64,000 nucleotides of DNA from Lutjanus erythropterus (lineage: Eukaryota; Chordata; Actinopteri; Lutjaniformes; Lutjanidae): NCBI GenBank assembly GCA_020091685.1, contig CM034610.1, positions 31,332,134 to 31,396,133 of the forward strand, read 5' to 3'. The notes under the pieces are model-generated. The model ran no database searches, was not told the origin of the DNA, and worked only from the letters and a program-made list of their open reading frames with translations. Positions 22,545-35,545 of the stretch are shown piece by piece; positions within the stretch are counted from its first letter, which is position 1; every line of letters starts with the position of its first letter. A program made the translations under genes and the position numbers.

Positions 22545-23028
22545 ATGTGTTTCCCAAACTTTTTTTTGTGGCGACACACTTTCAAAGAATGACATATCAT
22601 CATGACCCAATCCACAACAGACCTTAATAATAAATCTTAGTAAGCCTAAACTGAATGTCTTTGAGTTGTGGACATTTGAGGACATCATCTTGAGTTTTGG
22701 GAAACACTGATCAATATTTTTCACCAACAACTGATTGATCAGCAATAAATTATTTGCAGTTCTAATCTTGATGCATGTTTTTGCAAGCATACATACATGT
22801 CAAATAATTTATAAATGAGAAATAAGTGCATTTAGGCTGAGTTAACAGGACATCTGATTGGTTTTATTTTCTCTCAAAATGATACAGACCATTTTATATT
22901 ATTGAATTATAAGAATAGAATTAATATACTAACAATTTTTTTCCATAGTCCTTTTATTTATTTGGTGACCCAAATAAAATCTCCCACGACACACCTTTGT
23001 GTCCAATCCTAATGTTTGGGAACAACTG
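22545..23028. mobile_element. hAT-like MITE (tttcccaaac family), copy C, with perfect 8-bp TSD
   Basis: Left end ATGTGTTTCCCAAACTTT, right end GTTTGGGAACAACTG, flanked by the exact 8-mer ttataaaa (22537-22544 and 23029-23036), the hAT signature. An internal GTTTTGGGAAACACTG near 22694 gives a second, shorter inverted pair with the left end. Confidence 0.88.
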
Positions 23029-23036
23029 TTATAAAA

Positions 23037-24780
23037 GATGTTAATTAAACAGCTAAGCTAAACCCTAATGAAAATAACCATCTATGGATTTACTGAAAAG
23101 ACAAAAAACATCTTGGGAGAGCCAGGGAGGTCACACTCTTTACTGATAGTGATTGTATGATGTGATTTCAAACAAAAAAAAACCTCTTCCTTATTTTCCA
23201 CAATGGCATTGTAAGTCGTGTTTTTGGCAACCTGTATGAGAAAAACGTATATATGTGGAAAAGTCTCAAAAGTCCAGAAAACAGCCTCCATCTCTGAAAG
23301 TGAGAGTCAGGAAGGTCCCGCTGTTTGAAGAAAAATCACAGACCTCAATGTTAACAGTGCGTATTTCCAGTTCTGGTTATTGATGGCGAATTAAACCTCT
23401 ACAGCATAAAGCCCAGGGCTTTTTTCCATGTTTTAATACACTGGGAATGACTTTAAAATGAAGGCCGCTCCTGGGCGCTATAGTGAAATAAAGAACAGGT
23501 GCATCTAGGTTTATTATTTCCTTTGACATCATTGAAGCTTTATATATTTCACTTTTGTATTCATCTATGTCATTTTATTTTCTTATTTTTTGGCACACAT
23601 TTAATAATTTATCTATTTGCAGCTTTTCCTACTTTAACAAAGCATAGATGATAATGAGAAGGGTGCGTCCAGAGCAGTGACTGGATATTTCTGCATTGGA
23701 AGACATTTTGACTGGTCCTTCACTGCTGTTCAAAGCTTAGGATTAGGTTTAGGTTGCACTTGTGGCTGATGGTGTCAAGTTTCTTTCTGTCAACAACCAT
23801 AGAACTAGTGATGTGCGTGTGTGTGCGTGTTTGTGTCTGACAATATATGCATGCTAATCTAGTCTGTCTGTCATTGTTGTGAAATTGGCTTCTCGTTCAT
23901 TTAGAATAGGGAAGTGAAAGAGACGCAGAGATATGTACACACACACACACACACACACACACAGGGTGTTCAGTAAAGCAGTGCAGTCATACGCCCAACA
24001 GACACATGTGTGGTCTTAGATAGCTTGTTGTTTTTGAACAGGAGAACATGTGCTGTTACTGATAGGCAAATCCTCTGGGTCCCATCACTGACTGCACACT
24101 GTGGAGAAGGAGCTGCACACCACTCAACACACACACACACAGAAACACAGAGAAATGCAGAGATGCAGAGACACATGGAGACACATGGAGGTCAAAGGGG
24201 AGTGTCAGGAAACAAAATGAATAGAGAGCCTGAGACGCCACATGGATTAAAAAAACAAGAACATATTAATGAGGTCACAGTGTGCCAGCATTTTCTTTCT
24301 GTTTATTTAATTACTATAACGATATGATGTAGGATATACCTAAAATGTTACTGTAAATAAATGTAGGCTACATTTAGAATGATATGAACTTGATGAAAAA
24401 GGACCTGACAGATACAAAACCTGGAGGCTGACATTAGGAACAGAGTTAGATGGTGAAATAGCTATGAGAGGGTTTTGCATGCAAATGGGAAAGTCCTTGT
24501 AGCTATATCTTAATAACTTGAGTGCAAATTAAGTGAATTTGATTTCTTTTTGTGTTTATTCAGTCAATTTCCAGTTATGACTGTGCACTCAGTGCAGAGC
24601 AATGAACTCAGTGAGCAGCAGTGAGTGGTGCAGCAGGTTCTTTGCTGACTTTTTCCCCCTGGGTTTAAGCTCCCAGGCTGTAGACAGGTTGCCCTATTTT
24701 ATTTGTGAAAATTATACCTGCAGACACTGCTTAAGTTCTTCATGAAGACGATGCAGATGCAGCTGGTGTTTCAAAGTTTT
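23037..24780. other. intergenic DNA with (CA)n
   Basis: Includes (CA)n at 23936-23963 and a short one near 24126. The frames at 23970-24327 on both strands are low-complexity shadows of the CA repeats. No gene supported. Confidence 0.45.
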
Positions 24781-24785
24781 CCAAG

Positions 24786-25340
24786 CCTTTCCTGTAGTTT
24801 ATTAGGATCCCCATTAGCTAAAGCCATGACTTGTGATGTGAAACGTGATTTGGTAAAGAGTTCCATCCTGCAATGGCTCCGTAAATTATAATAGATTTGC
24901 AGAGATTCATCCTGACCTGTCTGGTCAGATGGTTATGTCTGCTTCTGACGAACACTACTTGGTCAGAAAAGTACAGGGGTTTCTAGTCACTTAATACTTT
25001 CATGAAGAAAATCAAGATTTCATTGTAATCTGTCTCTATAATAACGTGGGTTCTGTGCATTTGATTAATGTCAGTGCAGATTTGTGAATGAAAATCTAAC
25101 CTGGCAGCATTGTTTTGAATAAGTTGGACATCTGTTTTAGATCTTTTTTTGCTGCAGATGACAAATGACCAAACAGTACTGGAGGTGCCACAGAACTAAA
25201 GCTTGGATCAGCTGGTTCAGTGTCTGATATTACAAACCTAGGACATTTCCTGGTAAAGGCAATGCTCTTCCCCATTTTAGCCTTTTTAACTTCTAGTGGT
25301 TCTATTGGCTTTCCACTAAGTGATAAGCTTATCTGAGAAT
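24786..25340 (-). mobile_element. LINE (non-LTR retrotransposon) ORF2 C-terminal relic
   Basis: Minus-strand translation in broken frames gives KMGKSIAFTRKCPRFVISDT, then LNQLIQALVLWHLQYCLVIC and, near the end, YGAIAGWNSLPNHVSHHKSW, the hallmark C-terminal blocks of a fish LINE reverse-transcriptase polyprotein. The 3' end carries GGGGATCCTAATAAACTAC. Several stops and frame changes; dead and 5'-truncated. Confidence 0.85.
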
Positions 25341-28300
25341 TGCACCATACATTTTTGTTTAGAAATATTTATTACCTGTTTGTTCATCTTTACCCATTCA
25401 GCTACTGTTGGCAACACGGATGACTGTTGGGACCAGTGAAGGCAGATCTACTGTCTTTAGGAAATACAATAACCTTTGTCTCTTTCCAAATCTCCAAGCA
25501 CAGACCTGCTCTAAACACTTATATGACAGTGGAGTGGATATATATTTGGCCTATGACAAGAGTATCCTGCCCTTGAGAGCACCGGACAAACCTGCAGTTC
25601 TTGCGACTCGGTTGAAGCACATTCATCCTCTTCCTTCCCCTCTAGATACAACTCAGGACTGACAAAAGGCACCTACTACTTTGTTACTATCTACACTTAA
25701 TATCATCCTAAAAAGACACTAACTGAACATCAGTCCAAGGGTGTGTCCAGAAAGTGTCTGACAGGACCCTCCACGTGCCACCTCATTATGCTAAGATCAG
25801 CTATGTCCCCTGTCAATTCAAACCAACTTTTTTGATGAGTAAAAGACTTTAATTTATGGCCATGGCCCTTCCTCTGCCACTATCCTCTCACCAAGTTGTG
25901 AATTCCTGATATCTGATAGCAAATTCCTGCTTAGATGCTACAACATGCTGTGCAATGTATGATGGATTGATTGATGTTACCCAGAGGAAAAATGTACAGT
26001 AGTTTCTGACACTGCCACAGAGTTCATGCACTGCTAGTTTCCAGGTGGCAGTCTTGTGATACCAGACAACTGACCCTTCACTAGGCCCCACCTCCAAACA
26101 GCAACTGTCCAATTACAGTTTAGCAACCATAACTAGAGCTGTCAAGCTTTCCATTTGTCTCCATGTTGAAGGTGTGCAGGAGGCTCAGAGAAGAGCAATA
26201 CTTGGTGTTTCATGACTCTGGACTCTTTCTTGTCAGCTCTCAAAGACATGAAACATAAGACCACAAGTGTGGTTAATGGATTAAACTCTGCTCTAACATA
26301 AGCTGTAAATGTTAGCATGTCAGGCTAACTAATGCTAGCTTACTAGCTGTAGTAACTGTTCCTCCAGACAAACTTGTTAGATACCACTGCATCTGCATTT
26401 GGTCTGTGGGGGTTTGAGGACAAGGATGTGGGCTGATGTAGAATCAAAGTGGAGTGACGATGATGCATCTCTCTCTGGCTCGCTGTCTCAGGTCTAAGCC
26501 GGGTTAGCTTAGCTCTTATCCCGTCTTTCTTCCACGATTGTGGTCTGGCTCAGTGACCCGTCTCAAGGTTTGCTGCACTAATTGAGTCCCAGCGCTTTCT
26601 TTTCCCCACGTTGTTGAGTGTATTTCTATCATCTATCATGTAGATATAGCTGCTACATTCCACCATCTGACCAATGTTTGCTGAGATGTAAGCTAGCTTT
26701 AGCCTCAGTCTTTTAGCATTAATGGTATAGCATGTACACAGCTGTTAGCTAACATTCTGTAAACACTTGAACAGGGTTCTTGTTTTCAAACATGTTAGAT
26801 GGAAACATTCTCAGCTAGAGACTTCTCAGCTGCCTTAAGGAATTAGCTCATATGAGCCAGCTACACTTATGAAATCTGCTTGTGAGTTATTTTAGCTGAG
26901 AAAATCTGTTGTCAGCTAGAAATCAGAAGCTGCTTTTGTTTACGTCTCTAAGGAATCAAAGACCTCATGTTTCAACAACTACTCACAATTTCTATGTTAA
27001 ATCTGCCACTGTTATCATCGTAAACTGCATAATGAAGTGTGAGAATGAAAAGTTTGGCAGGTGTAGTAACAGTAACTAAGGAGGGCGGGGCTTAGCAAAG
27101 GTACAGTTGGAGATCTTGAAGCCATCTGGGGATTTCTAAATGCAAGGTTGCTTCAACCCAGCCCACCCAGTAACAAACCTATGACTCTTGCAACCTTTCA
27201 AGAAATGTTGAAGAAATGATGAATTCTCCTCAGAAGTAGGTACACAACCTCTGCATGTCATCGTCGCAATATGGAGAACTGCTTTACTTTGGATTGCAAT
27301 GCAGGTTTTTAATGGTTTTAGCAACAAAAGCTGGGAGACTGTCCTCAGTCTCTATGGAGTGAAACATTTAGAGACTGATTTGTGAGTCTAACCAAGTGGT
27401 AAGGTTCTGAAAGTGTGCAGTGTGGACCAGACCAGTAACACAATGAACCCACACTTGATGATGTAATGGCTGGATTTTACATGTTAAATCTACTTTTCAG
27501 CCAACTTGTCAACCAACTTCCTATTTATGCCACCAGTTCTTTCATTTCTCTGCACCTCCTCCTCTTTTCCTTTACTCACGGCGATGCAGCTCTAAACAAA
27601 GTGGGACTGGGAGGAAGTGATAAAGAGCACATCCTGTTACCCTCGTTGTCTCAGATAACACTTTCCATGGATAAGAAGAATGCAGCAGAGTCCATGGAGA
27701 GCTGGTTTTCTGACATAAAATCCTTTGAATCACTGTGAAATGTAGACAAACACCTCACATAGGCCTACACAACTGACTGGTCAAAAGTGCCAAGACGGAT
27801 ATCAGAGTTAAAACTGAAGAACTTTAGTTGCAAATTATAAAAATACAAAAACACCAATGGCTGTGAATATGAAAAAAAGATGGCTTGAGTGTTGGTTGAT
27901 GACCAGGACAGTGTTTCACTGCTTTCCAACACCAGATTCTCCCTGCCTTTTCTGTGTCTGACTTCCTGCCCGTTGTACTGTAATTGATGCAGCATCTGTC
28001 AAAAATAGACTCTGTGCATATTTGAAGCAGAGCGGAGAGCTGCTACTGGGACGTGCTGCAGCACTTCTGGTGGAATCACAAGCATTGTCTAGAATGGTTG
28101 CGGATTGCTCCAGTTGCTGCAGCATGGCTGTAACATGACACAGCTTGTTGGAAATTGCAGGTAACTGCAGTGACTTCTGCATACTGTGATGTTAAGTGCC
28201 TACAGGCCTTTTTGTCCGTTGACATGTGACACCAGGAAAGACACAGGTTTACATAATGAAATGAATTTAGCTGCTTCAGTTTCAGGGTCTTTGTTTTGTT

Positions 28301-28464
28301 CATTGTGACTCAGCCACAGTCGTGACTTCTGGGACACTTGAATGGAATGTTACTAGCACACCTGATCTTTTCCAACTATGACAAATCAAAAGGTCATGAA
28401 AAACACCTATAAGAATCTCTAAATGCAGAACCAATCAGATTCCTAAACACCTTTTCTCTTTTGC
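25341..28464. other. intergenic DNA, mostly unrecognised
   Basis: No supported gene. 26280-26760 is rich in TTAGC/GCTAGC words like those at 2820-3180. 26430-26680 has balanced composition and no repeat relatives and could be regulatory. Open frames at 25408-25662, 25888-26112, 27466-27738 and 27765-28303 match nothing known to me. Confidence 0.4.
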
Positions 28465-28795
28465 TTACCTTGCGAGGCAGCTGGATTTCTGAGGTCATGT
28501 GAGAATCCATCTTGTCAGTCTTGAAGTTATCTGTTTGAGTCTGCACCACAAGTGGTGAAGCTATCAGCGTCCTAGGAGAGACAACGCAATTACAGGTGTG
28601 GTTTTAGGAGTGACGACAGCGAGACGCGTCAATGGAAGTGTTGATCTGATTAGCTGAAGCCTATGTTTGACAGATGCTTCATCCAATCTGCTGCCAAGTG
28701 TTTTTGAAAGTGCCTGCCCTTTTCCAAACTGTTTCTAAGGACGATTTCCCAGATGGTTCTGTGTAACAAACCATCTGTCGTGTCAGGTTAATAAA
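28465..28795 (+). mobile_element. helicase-relic repeat family, copy 3 (internally deleted)
   Basis: Opposite orientation to copies 1 and 2. TACCTTGCGAGGCAGCTGGA at the left and AGATGGTTCTGTGTAACAAACC at the right, with AGTGCCTGCCCTTTTCCAAAC near the end. The helicase segment is absent. Confidence 0.75.
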
Positions 28796-29282
28796 AGTTC
28801 TGTGAGCTGAACACAGGCACTTTTAAAAACACATTGTTCTCTGTTGTGCTGCACACATGAGTTGAGTCTGGCCTTTCACAGTGAAACATCAAAAAAAAAA
28901 AAAAAAACAGAAAGGTAAACGGGTCCTCTGGTGATGAGAAAGGAGCTGTTCAATTGTTTTAGCAGGATTACCCATGTTTAAAAAAACCTGCATATATGCA
29001 CTCATTTTGGTGTAAAAACAATATTAATACTAACCTTCTCTTTCTGTGTCCAACATCCTCCTTTGTGCTGGACGTTACCCTGCACCCCCACCCCATCCCT
29101 CAGCATTCCTTCATCTATTAATGTCCTTTCCTGTCTCTGTGGTCATCACTGTTTTCACAGTCCCTCGCCGGAAACCAAACAAATTAACACTGCATTGTTC
29201 TGGCCAGTCACATTATAGCTGGAAACATCAGCACAGCAATAGTTTCCTGAAACCACACATTAATAAGCAAAGGCCAGCGGTA

Positions 29283-29285
<3 letters not shown>
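28796..29285. other. intergenic DNA, nothing recognised
   Basis: A poly-A run at 28890-28907. A plus frame at 29046-29360 ends in the GT repeat and is not supported. Confidence 0.4.
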
Positions 29286-29344
<59 letters not shown>

Positions 29345-29352
29345 GTGTGTGA
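29286..29352. repeat. (GT)n microsatellite
   Basis: More than 30 units with one interruption. Confidence 0.97.
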
Positions 29353-30229
29353 GGACCTGAAGCTCATGCTCCGTTTCTTCCTTAGAATTCCCCACCCTGT
29401 CTCTGGCTTTTCATTTACTGCAGCTTATCACATATCAGCATACTCAATTTTGTTACTAACTCCTTAAATAAAAATTTGACAGTATCGCAGTGCAAATGTT
29501 GAAGGGAATTTGCTTGGAAAGTGAGTTTTATTATGCCCTGTGAATATGGCAAATGTTACAGTAGGGGCTAGTTGTTGGAGAGGATGTGGAGAACAAAAAA
29601 CAAATTATACACACCTTTTCTAAGTGTCCAGTATTAATACCCTTTCAAGAGCTTGAGAAAACCTCATTGCATATCTTTGACTTAAATAAACACCTGAAAC
29701 CAGAAGATTACATGGATATTAATTTACTAGGGACAATAAACACTGCTGACGTGCATCTCTGTACCATTCTGTGTGTAACAGCCATGACAAGGACATAAGA
29801 CAAACAAACAAACAAACAAAATCCACCTTAATTATGGCTACCAATAATAGAACATATGCATATATAATTAAAAATGACATACAAAAAATGAATAAGATCC
29901 ATCCCCACGTGCTTAGAAAATGTTTATTATTACTATGATGATGATGATGAATTTGCTTTTGTGTTATTGTTGGGTTGAGTTTGTGTCATTTAATTTCTGT
30001 CTTTTTATTTATCAGCTTAATCACAAAATAGTTGTCTGGAACGATGAACAGTGAGTGTATGAAATTACAGCAACTATTTCTCCTCTAAGTGAGAAATAAA
30101 TCCAACCCCAAATCTGCAAAAATAAATGTTTCAGGAAGAAATGGTCCAATCTAATCCTCAGGATCTGTTAAGTTGTAGTGTAACAGAAAACACAAAACTT
30201 CATCTATTACATTTGTGTACATGGACATG
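29353..30229. other. intergenic DNA, nothing recognised
   Basis: AT-rich, with (CAAA)n at 29799-29820. No gene supported. Confidence 0.4.
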
Positions 30230-30800
30230 AATTTTCTCACTTTGTGAGGCAGCTGGATTCACGACATCACAAAATCACCTGAGAATCCATCTCGCCAGAT
30301 CACCTTACCAAAAGTGGTAGAGCCAATCAGCATCCTGGGAGGGACCACTGGCAGCTATGGGTGTGGTTTTAGGTGTGATGACAGTGAGAAGCGTCCATGG
30401 AAGTGACTCGTCTTGAACAAACAATGGCGGCTCCTGAAGAGGTTAGTGTAGATACTGTGATAGCATCAGTTATATCAGAACTGGAGAGTATTTCTTCACT
30501 GAAAGAAGAGTGAAGAACATCACTGAAGGCTTTTCTCCATGCAAAAAATGTTTTCACTCTTCTCACAACCGGCTTCAGCAGGAGTTTGATTTACTAACTG
30601 GCTCTGACACAGCAGATGGTATGTTACACAGAACCAAAGGATTTTGTGAAACCAGCTGCATTGGAAGGGAACTCTCTAGCTGGTTTGTTGATCTGATTGG
30701 TTGAAGTTAGCCCATGTTAGACACATGGTTCATCCAATCAGTTTTTTGAAAGTACTTGCCCTTTTTCAAACAGTTTTCTAAACTGTATTGGAAAAATGAT
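30230..30800 (+). mobile_element. helicase-relic repeat family, copy 4 (longest)
   Basis: From the ATG at 30424 a plus frame reads MAAPEEVSVDTVIASVISEL, ESISSLKEE, stop, RTSLKAFLHAKNVFTLLTTG, FSRSLIY, stop, LALTQQMVCY. The layout 'KEEQRxxLKAFLxxKDVFxLLPTGFGKSLIYQLAP' is that of DNA helicase motif I regions in fish mobile elements. Here the Walker A lysine step is changed (TTGFSRS) and two stops are present, so it is dead. The ends match copies 1-3. Confidence 0.8.
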
Positions 30801-31990
30801 AGATGCCTCCTGTCAACATTTTATACCTGTACCATATATATGTGAAATAATTCAATAAAAATATCTTTGAGATAAAAAAAATGATAGATGCACCACAAAC
30901 ACTTGTGATTAGTTGTTTCAGCTTGTATGCTTACCTTGCAGCTGCCAACATCTACTAAAGTATGTGCTTTGTGCTTTTTTGAAAGATACAAATGAATGAA
31001 AGCAAACCTAATCTCCACAGGGATGAACAGGGTGATTGATCAGATGCAGATGATTGGGGAGACATCCAGTTCTCTTGACCAATGGAAGAACATTAGGCGG
31101 GCTCTAACAGAAGCAGTTAAATTGACATGTGGTTAAGTTTAAATTAAAATAAATATTTTTTCAGCTGCTTTTCAAGGCTCCCATATATCAGTAAAAGGAG
31201 TAGCATCCTTAAACATTATCTCTCATTGATCTGGGATTATTGTTTTATCATTGAACACAAACGTACAACCACACACACACAAACCAGCCAACACACTGCT
31301 GTGAACAGAGGCAGTTTTACAAGGGGGCTCGCTGTGTACACAGGCAGTAAAAATCAATGGTGTGGGATGGGAACAACAGCACGAGCATGTCATAAAAGGA
31401 GCAGCAGCAGATCAATGAAAGCTTATGACTGGATCATTTAGCTGTGTTTGTCTCTATGAGGGGTTGATAAGAGCTACTATTCAACACTGTAAAACTCGAT
31501 ACAAGCTGTGCTGATCCTATTCACACATACCTCTACACATGCACTCATACACACTCAGGCTGCAAGTGAATACAGATCAGATACATTACCCAGATATGAA
31601 CTGATAATACAATTCGAGATTTGAATTGCATTTGAACTGCAGCAGTGATATGGCACTGCTATGTTTTCCTCTGAGACCTCCTCATGTGAACATGATAAAA
31701 AATTTGGCATGTCTGATGTATTAATAAGTGCACAAATCACTTTTTTCTAGAAGTCTCATGACATTCACATAAAATACACATCATACAAAATTGGATGTGG
31801 TCCCACAGTGTGGAGGTCAGGCTCATGGATGGAGGTGAAACACAACTAACTTTGAGGGAATCATAACAGATTTTTTCCAAACTTTTACCAGTTGTTTTAG
31901 TTGCCTAACCTGATTTGATTGGTTTGACCCAACCTATTCTCATCCCAGGATGTCAAATACCAACATTTCGTTTTTAACACATGGTTAACG
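30801..31990. other. intergenic DNA, nothing recognised
   Basis: AT-rich DNA without recognisable repeats or exons. Confidence 0.4.
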
Positions 31991-32011
31991 TTGGGGAACA
32001 ATTATAGTTTT

Positions 32012-32283
32012 GTTAGGTTTAGGCACCAAATTGACTTGGTTAGGTTTAGGTGCCAAAACTATTTGGTTAGACCTAGACAACAAAACTATTTGCTTACATT
32101 TAGGCAACAAAACTACTTGGCTAGTTTTAGGCAACAAAACTACTTGGTTGGACTTAGGCACCAAAATTACTTAGTTAGATGTAGATATCAAAACTACTTG
32201 GTTAGGTTTAGGTACTTCAACCACTCTTATGGATTTTAGCAACAAAACTACTCCATTAGGCTTACACACCAAATCTACTAGGT
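32012..32283. repeat. 27-bp minisatellite, about ten copies
   Basis: Unit GTTAGGTTTAGGCAACAAAA + CTACTTG, copies diverging by 10-30%; the last units are shorter. Because 27 is a multiple of 3 the array stays open (31991-32239) and translates to a 9-residue periodic peptide (QNYLVRFR), which is not a gene. A GGAAAAGATCATGGTTTAGG block follows; similar text occurs at 35060-35130 and 39480-39560. Confidence 0.92.
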
Positions 32284-33533
32284 TATGTTAAGGAAAAGAT
32301 CATGGTTTAGGTTGAAATGAAGTGTGTTATGCTATATAGGTCATGTGACGTGACAAAGTGCTGCAAGTGACATGACACATGACATTATTCAAATTAAAAA
32401 CTTTAGGTAACGTTGACTTTTGCTTTGACACAGGACACAACCCTGACTACCCAGGTGAAAGTCATGTATTTGTATGACCATCCATCAACCCCACCTCCTT
32501 TAAACATGGATTTTCTTGCTCTTTATACTATGTCTCCTGAGGTTGATGGGTTTACATTGAAATTACTTGAAACCTTGGTGCATCTCATGAAGATTCTAAA
32601 GGGTACCTTTCATATTTGTATGAGGCGCTGAGGGTCATGACAAAATGTCATGAGAATGAGAATGAGAATGAGAATGAGAATGAGAAGGGGCTGCTAATCA
32701 CAACTAACTCACATTCTTTTTTCATAACAGCACTCCTTCCGTACAAAAAATGTCAAATATGTGCCTTTATATCTTAAATATCATGCATTTATATAAGAAA
32801 CAGTAAAAAACTATCCAGGGTGCGCTGACTTTAGATTTACTCTCCTTTACATCCATGTTCATGACGCAGAACTCAACCCAGATCTCCACATTTGGGTTGT
32901 GATTTTAACACAACACTTTTTAAAGTGTAACTACTATAATCGGGGCTGCTAATAGAAAAGTGTCACTGTAGCACGGTGACTGGGGCTGGGCTGATAAGAC
33001 TTGAGCCACACTTTTGATTCATTTCCTCTGACATTCCATGACTCCACTCAGACATCACAATACTGGCTTTGTGTGTGCTCAGAAGCACAGTGAGATTTAT
33101 GATGGGATGTTTTTGCCGTGATTGTGAAATGGGTCCTTTTATGGTACATTTTCCCACAAGTTACGGTTATGGTGTGGTATAAGTGGCCAATAATAACTTA
33201 CTGAAAATGGTGAACTCTAACATTGACCTGATGATGCCAGAGAGACAGCATCATTTGCAAATGCACCACCCTAATACCCCATATCACTGTCCTCTCTATG
33301 AATTTCACCATGTGACAGGCCACACCCTTATGAGTGGCCGTAACTTCAATAGATAGTAGTTTGGATGTATGGTCTGTACAGGCCTTCAGATTGGCTTGAT
33401 GGGGAAATAAGGCATGGTGACCAGTGGGAAGCTGGTGAGGGATCATAACCTTGTCTCCACAATAGTGTCACCTACTGGCTGGTTGAATGAAGAGGGAGCA
33501 AGGGGTGGGAAATGGACGGGAAGTTTGGCAACA
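32284..33533. other. intergenic DNA, nothing recognised
   Basis: A short (GAGAAT)n at 32650-32686. No supported gene; the small frames are unlike any family. Confidence 0.4.
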
Positions 33534-34350
33534 GTTCACCTAAATATGAAATTTCACTCAATATCTCCTCACCCCTGTGCCGATGTGAGGATGGGTGAAA
33601 ATCTCCAGTTCACAAAACATTCTCGGAGCTTCAGTGGAAAACAGTGTTGCAGACAAATCCAGTACAGCTGAAGTGAATGGTGACCAGTTTTAAAATGTGA
33701 AAAAAGAACACAAAAAAACACAAAATGTCTCCATACTGCTCGTGTGGTGTAATCCAAGTGTGCATAAGCTGCAACATTAAAATTTGACTATTAAAATTTT
33801 CAGGTACACAAGCTCTCAACCAAGCAGCGTGGCTGCAGCAAAGAAATGATGTTCCTCTTCTATGTTGATGTCCTTGGACATTTTCTTCAATGTTGAATGT
33901 TTGCGAAGTCAGCTGTGACAAGTCACTATTTCTGAGCAGATCTCTCACTGATGTCTGAGTGGCTTCCAGGTAGCATGTAAACAAAGGTGTGAAGGTATCA
34001 CGAGATCTCGTATATCTCGTGTTGCGCTGCTTGGCTTCAGGCATGTGCACAAGGATCAGGTCTGAGAGGCTACAGTTGACATTTAGGCTAAAAACATGGT
34101 GTAAATGGTGTCTTTTTGGGTCAAATTTTAATGTAGTGGCTTACAGACACTTGGATTACACCACATGACCAGTATGGAGACATTTTGTATTTTTTTGTGT
34201 TCTTTACGTTTTAAAACTGGTCACCATTCACTTGATTTGGCTGCAATGCTGTTTTCCACTGACGCTCCGGAAGTGTTTTGTGAACTGGAGATATCCTCAC
34301 ATCGGCACAGGGGTGAGTAGATATTGAGTGAAATTTCATATTTGGGTGAA
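33534..34350. mobile_element. foldback element with ~250-bp inverted arms
   Basis: Left arm 33534-33788 (GTTCACCTAAATATGAAATT..., CACAAAATGTCTCCATACTG, GTGTAATCCAAGTGT, AACATTAAAATTTGAC) is repeated inverted at 34120-34350 at roughly 80-85% identity. The spacer (33789-34119) contains a short palindrome CACGAGATCTCGTATATCTCGTG-like (near 33998-34021) and a 139-codon minus frame (33631-34050) that runs into the arm and resembles no transposase. Confidence 0.88.
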
Positions 34351-35545
34351 ATATCGCTTTAGAGTGTGACACACATTAGATCCTCCTGGTAATCACACAT
34401 TGTTGACCAGATACAGGTGGCAGGTATATATGGGTTGGTGAACAGGGCTGTACTGTAAATAAAAAGATTTGTACAGTTGCAACCTGCTGCTTCTCGCTGG
34501 TCAAAATGCTGCCTTTTGACTTTAATATCAATTTCAACTGACACAGTAGTTCTCTGGTTGCTCTCTCTGTTGGATTACCAACCAGGCAACATGGGCAGCT
34601 TCCCACAAGCCCCAGTCTCCCAGGCCTCAAGAGATCCTCCATCATTAGCTAATCATGTCGCCCTGTCTTGTCAGCCCACACTCACTCAATGCATCGAAAA
34701 AGATCAGCTTGGTCCTTGTGCCTATGTTTCAAACTATGACTATGTACGTATCTCTATTGGAGATAGAGTGTTATATTTTGATGTGCTTTGGAAGTCAGGT
34801 GATGTAGTATAAGGAGCAAGAACATCACTGATGTGGATGGATGGGTCAGACAAACAAGGACTTTTAGGTTCTTGTCACACCAAAGTCGATCTCAGTGTGA
34901 AAAACTGATGTGAATTTGTGGCCATGGCCCTTAATTTGTGCATGTGTGACTGGGCCCTCACTCTGGAGACCAGGGTTTATGTCTTGTGTAAAACCAAACA
35001 TCAGCATTGATTTGTTTTTTAGATGTTATGTAACTTACCTCTGTTACATACTTACATACATTAACTAACTTCAGTAACATACTTTTATTTTAACCCAAAC
35101 ATGATCTTTTCCTAAACTTTCCTATGTAGTTTTTGTATCTATTATATTGAAAGATTACCGCATCCTAGTTTGAAGTGTGGGACCACTGACCAAACTGTCT
35201 TTGACTAGCTCGGAGCAGGAACATGTTGGTTTTGTATCAAAAACTAGTCCAGTTTTATTACTTCAGTTTGTAGTGTTCTCATATTGTTCATAGTCCTAAA
35301 CAATGTGTTTAAATAAATCAGTACAAATTAATACATGGATATCCTGGGGCATTTAGTCATCTTCTTATAGCACATGGTGTAGTGGTTGATCTTTAGGTCT
35401 GGACAAACAGATCCATGGGCATATAATGAAGTTTCTATAGTCTGCTGTGTGTACTGTTCTTAATAAGGGCATCACAGTACAATAAGGTGCACAGAAGTGA
35501 GAGGTAGGGAGTAGGGATCAGGTCAGTAGGGCTCAATACACCGAG
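34351..35545. other. intergenic DNA, nothing recognised
   Basis: No supported gene. 35060-35130 has words related to the block after the 27-bp minisatellite (inverted). Confidence 0.4.

Noticed and set aside
31991..32239. Repetitive 82-codon ORF
   Set aside because: 27-bp minisatellite; periodicity divisible by 3 explains the open frame.
32012..32283. CRISPR-like direct repeats
   Set aside because: Units are contiguous with no unique spacers, in a vertebrate genome.
33631..34050. 139-codon ORF in the foldback element
   Set aside because: Runs from the spacer into an inverted arm, no transposase motif, no relatives recognised.
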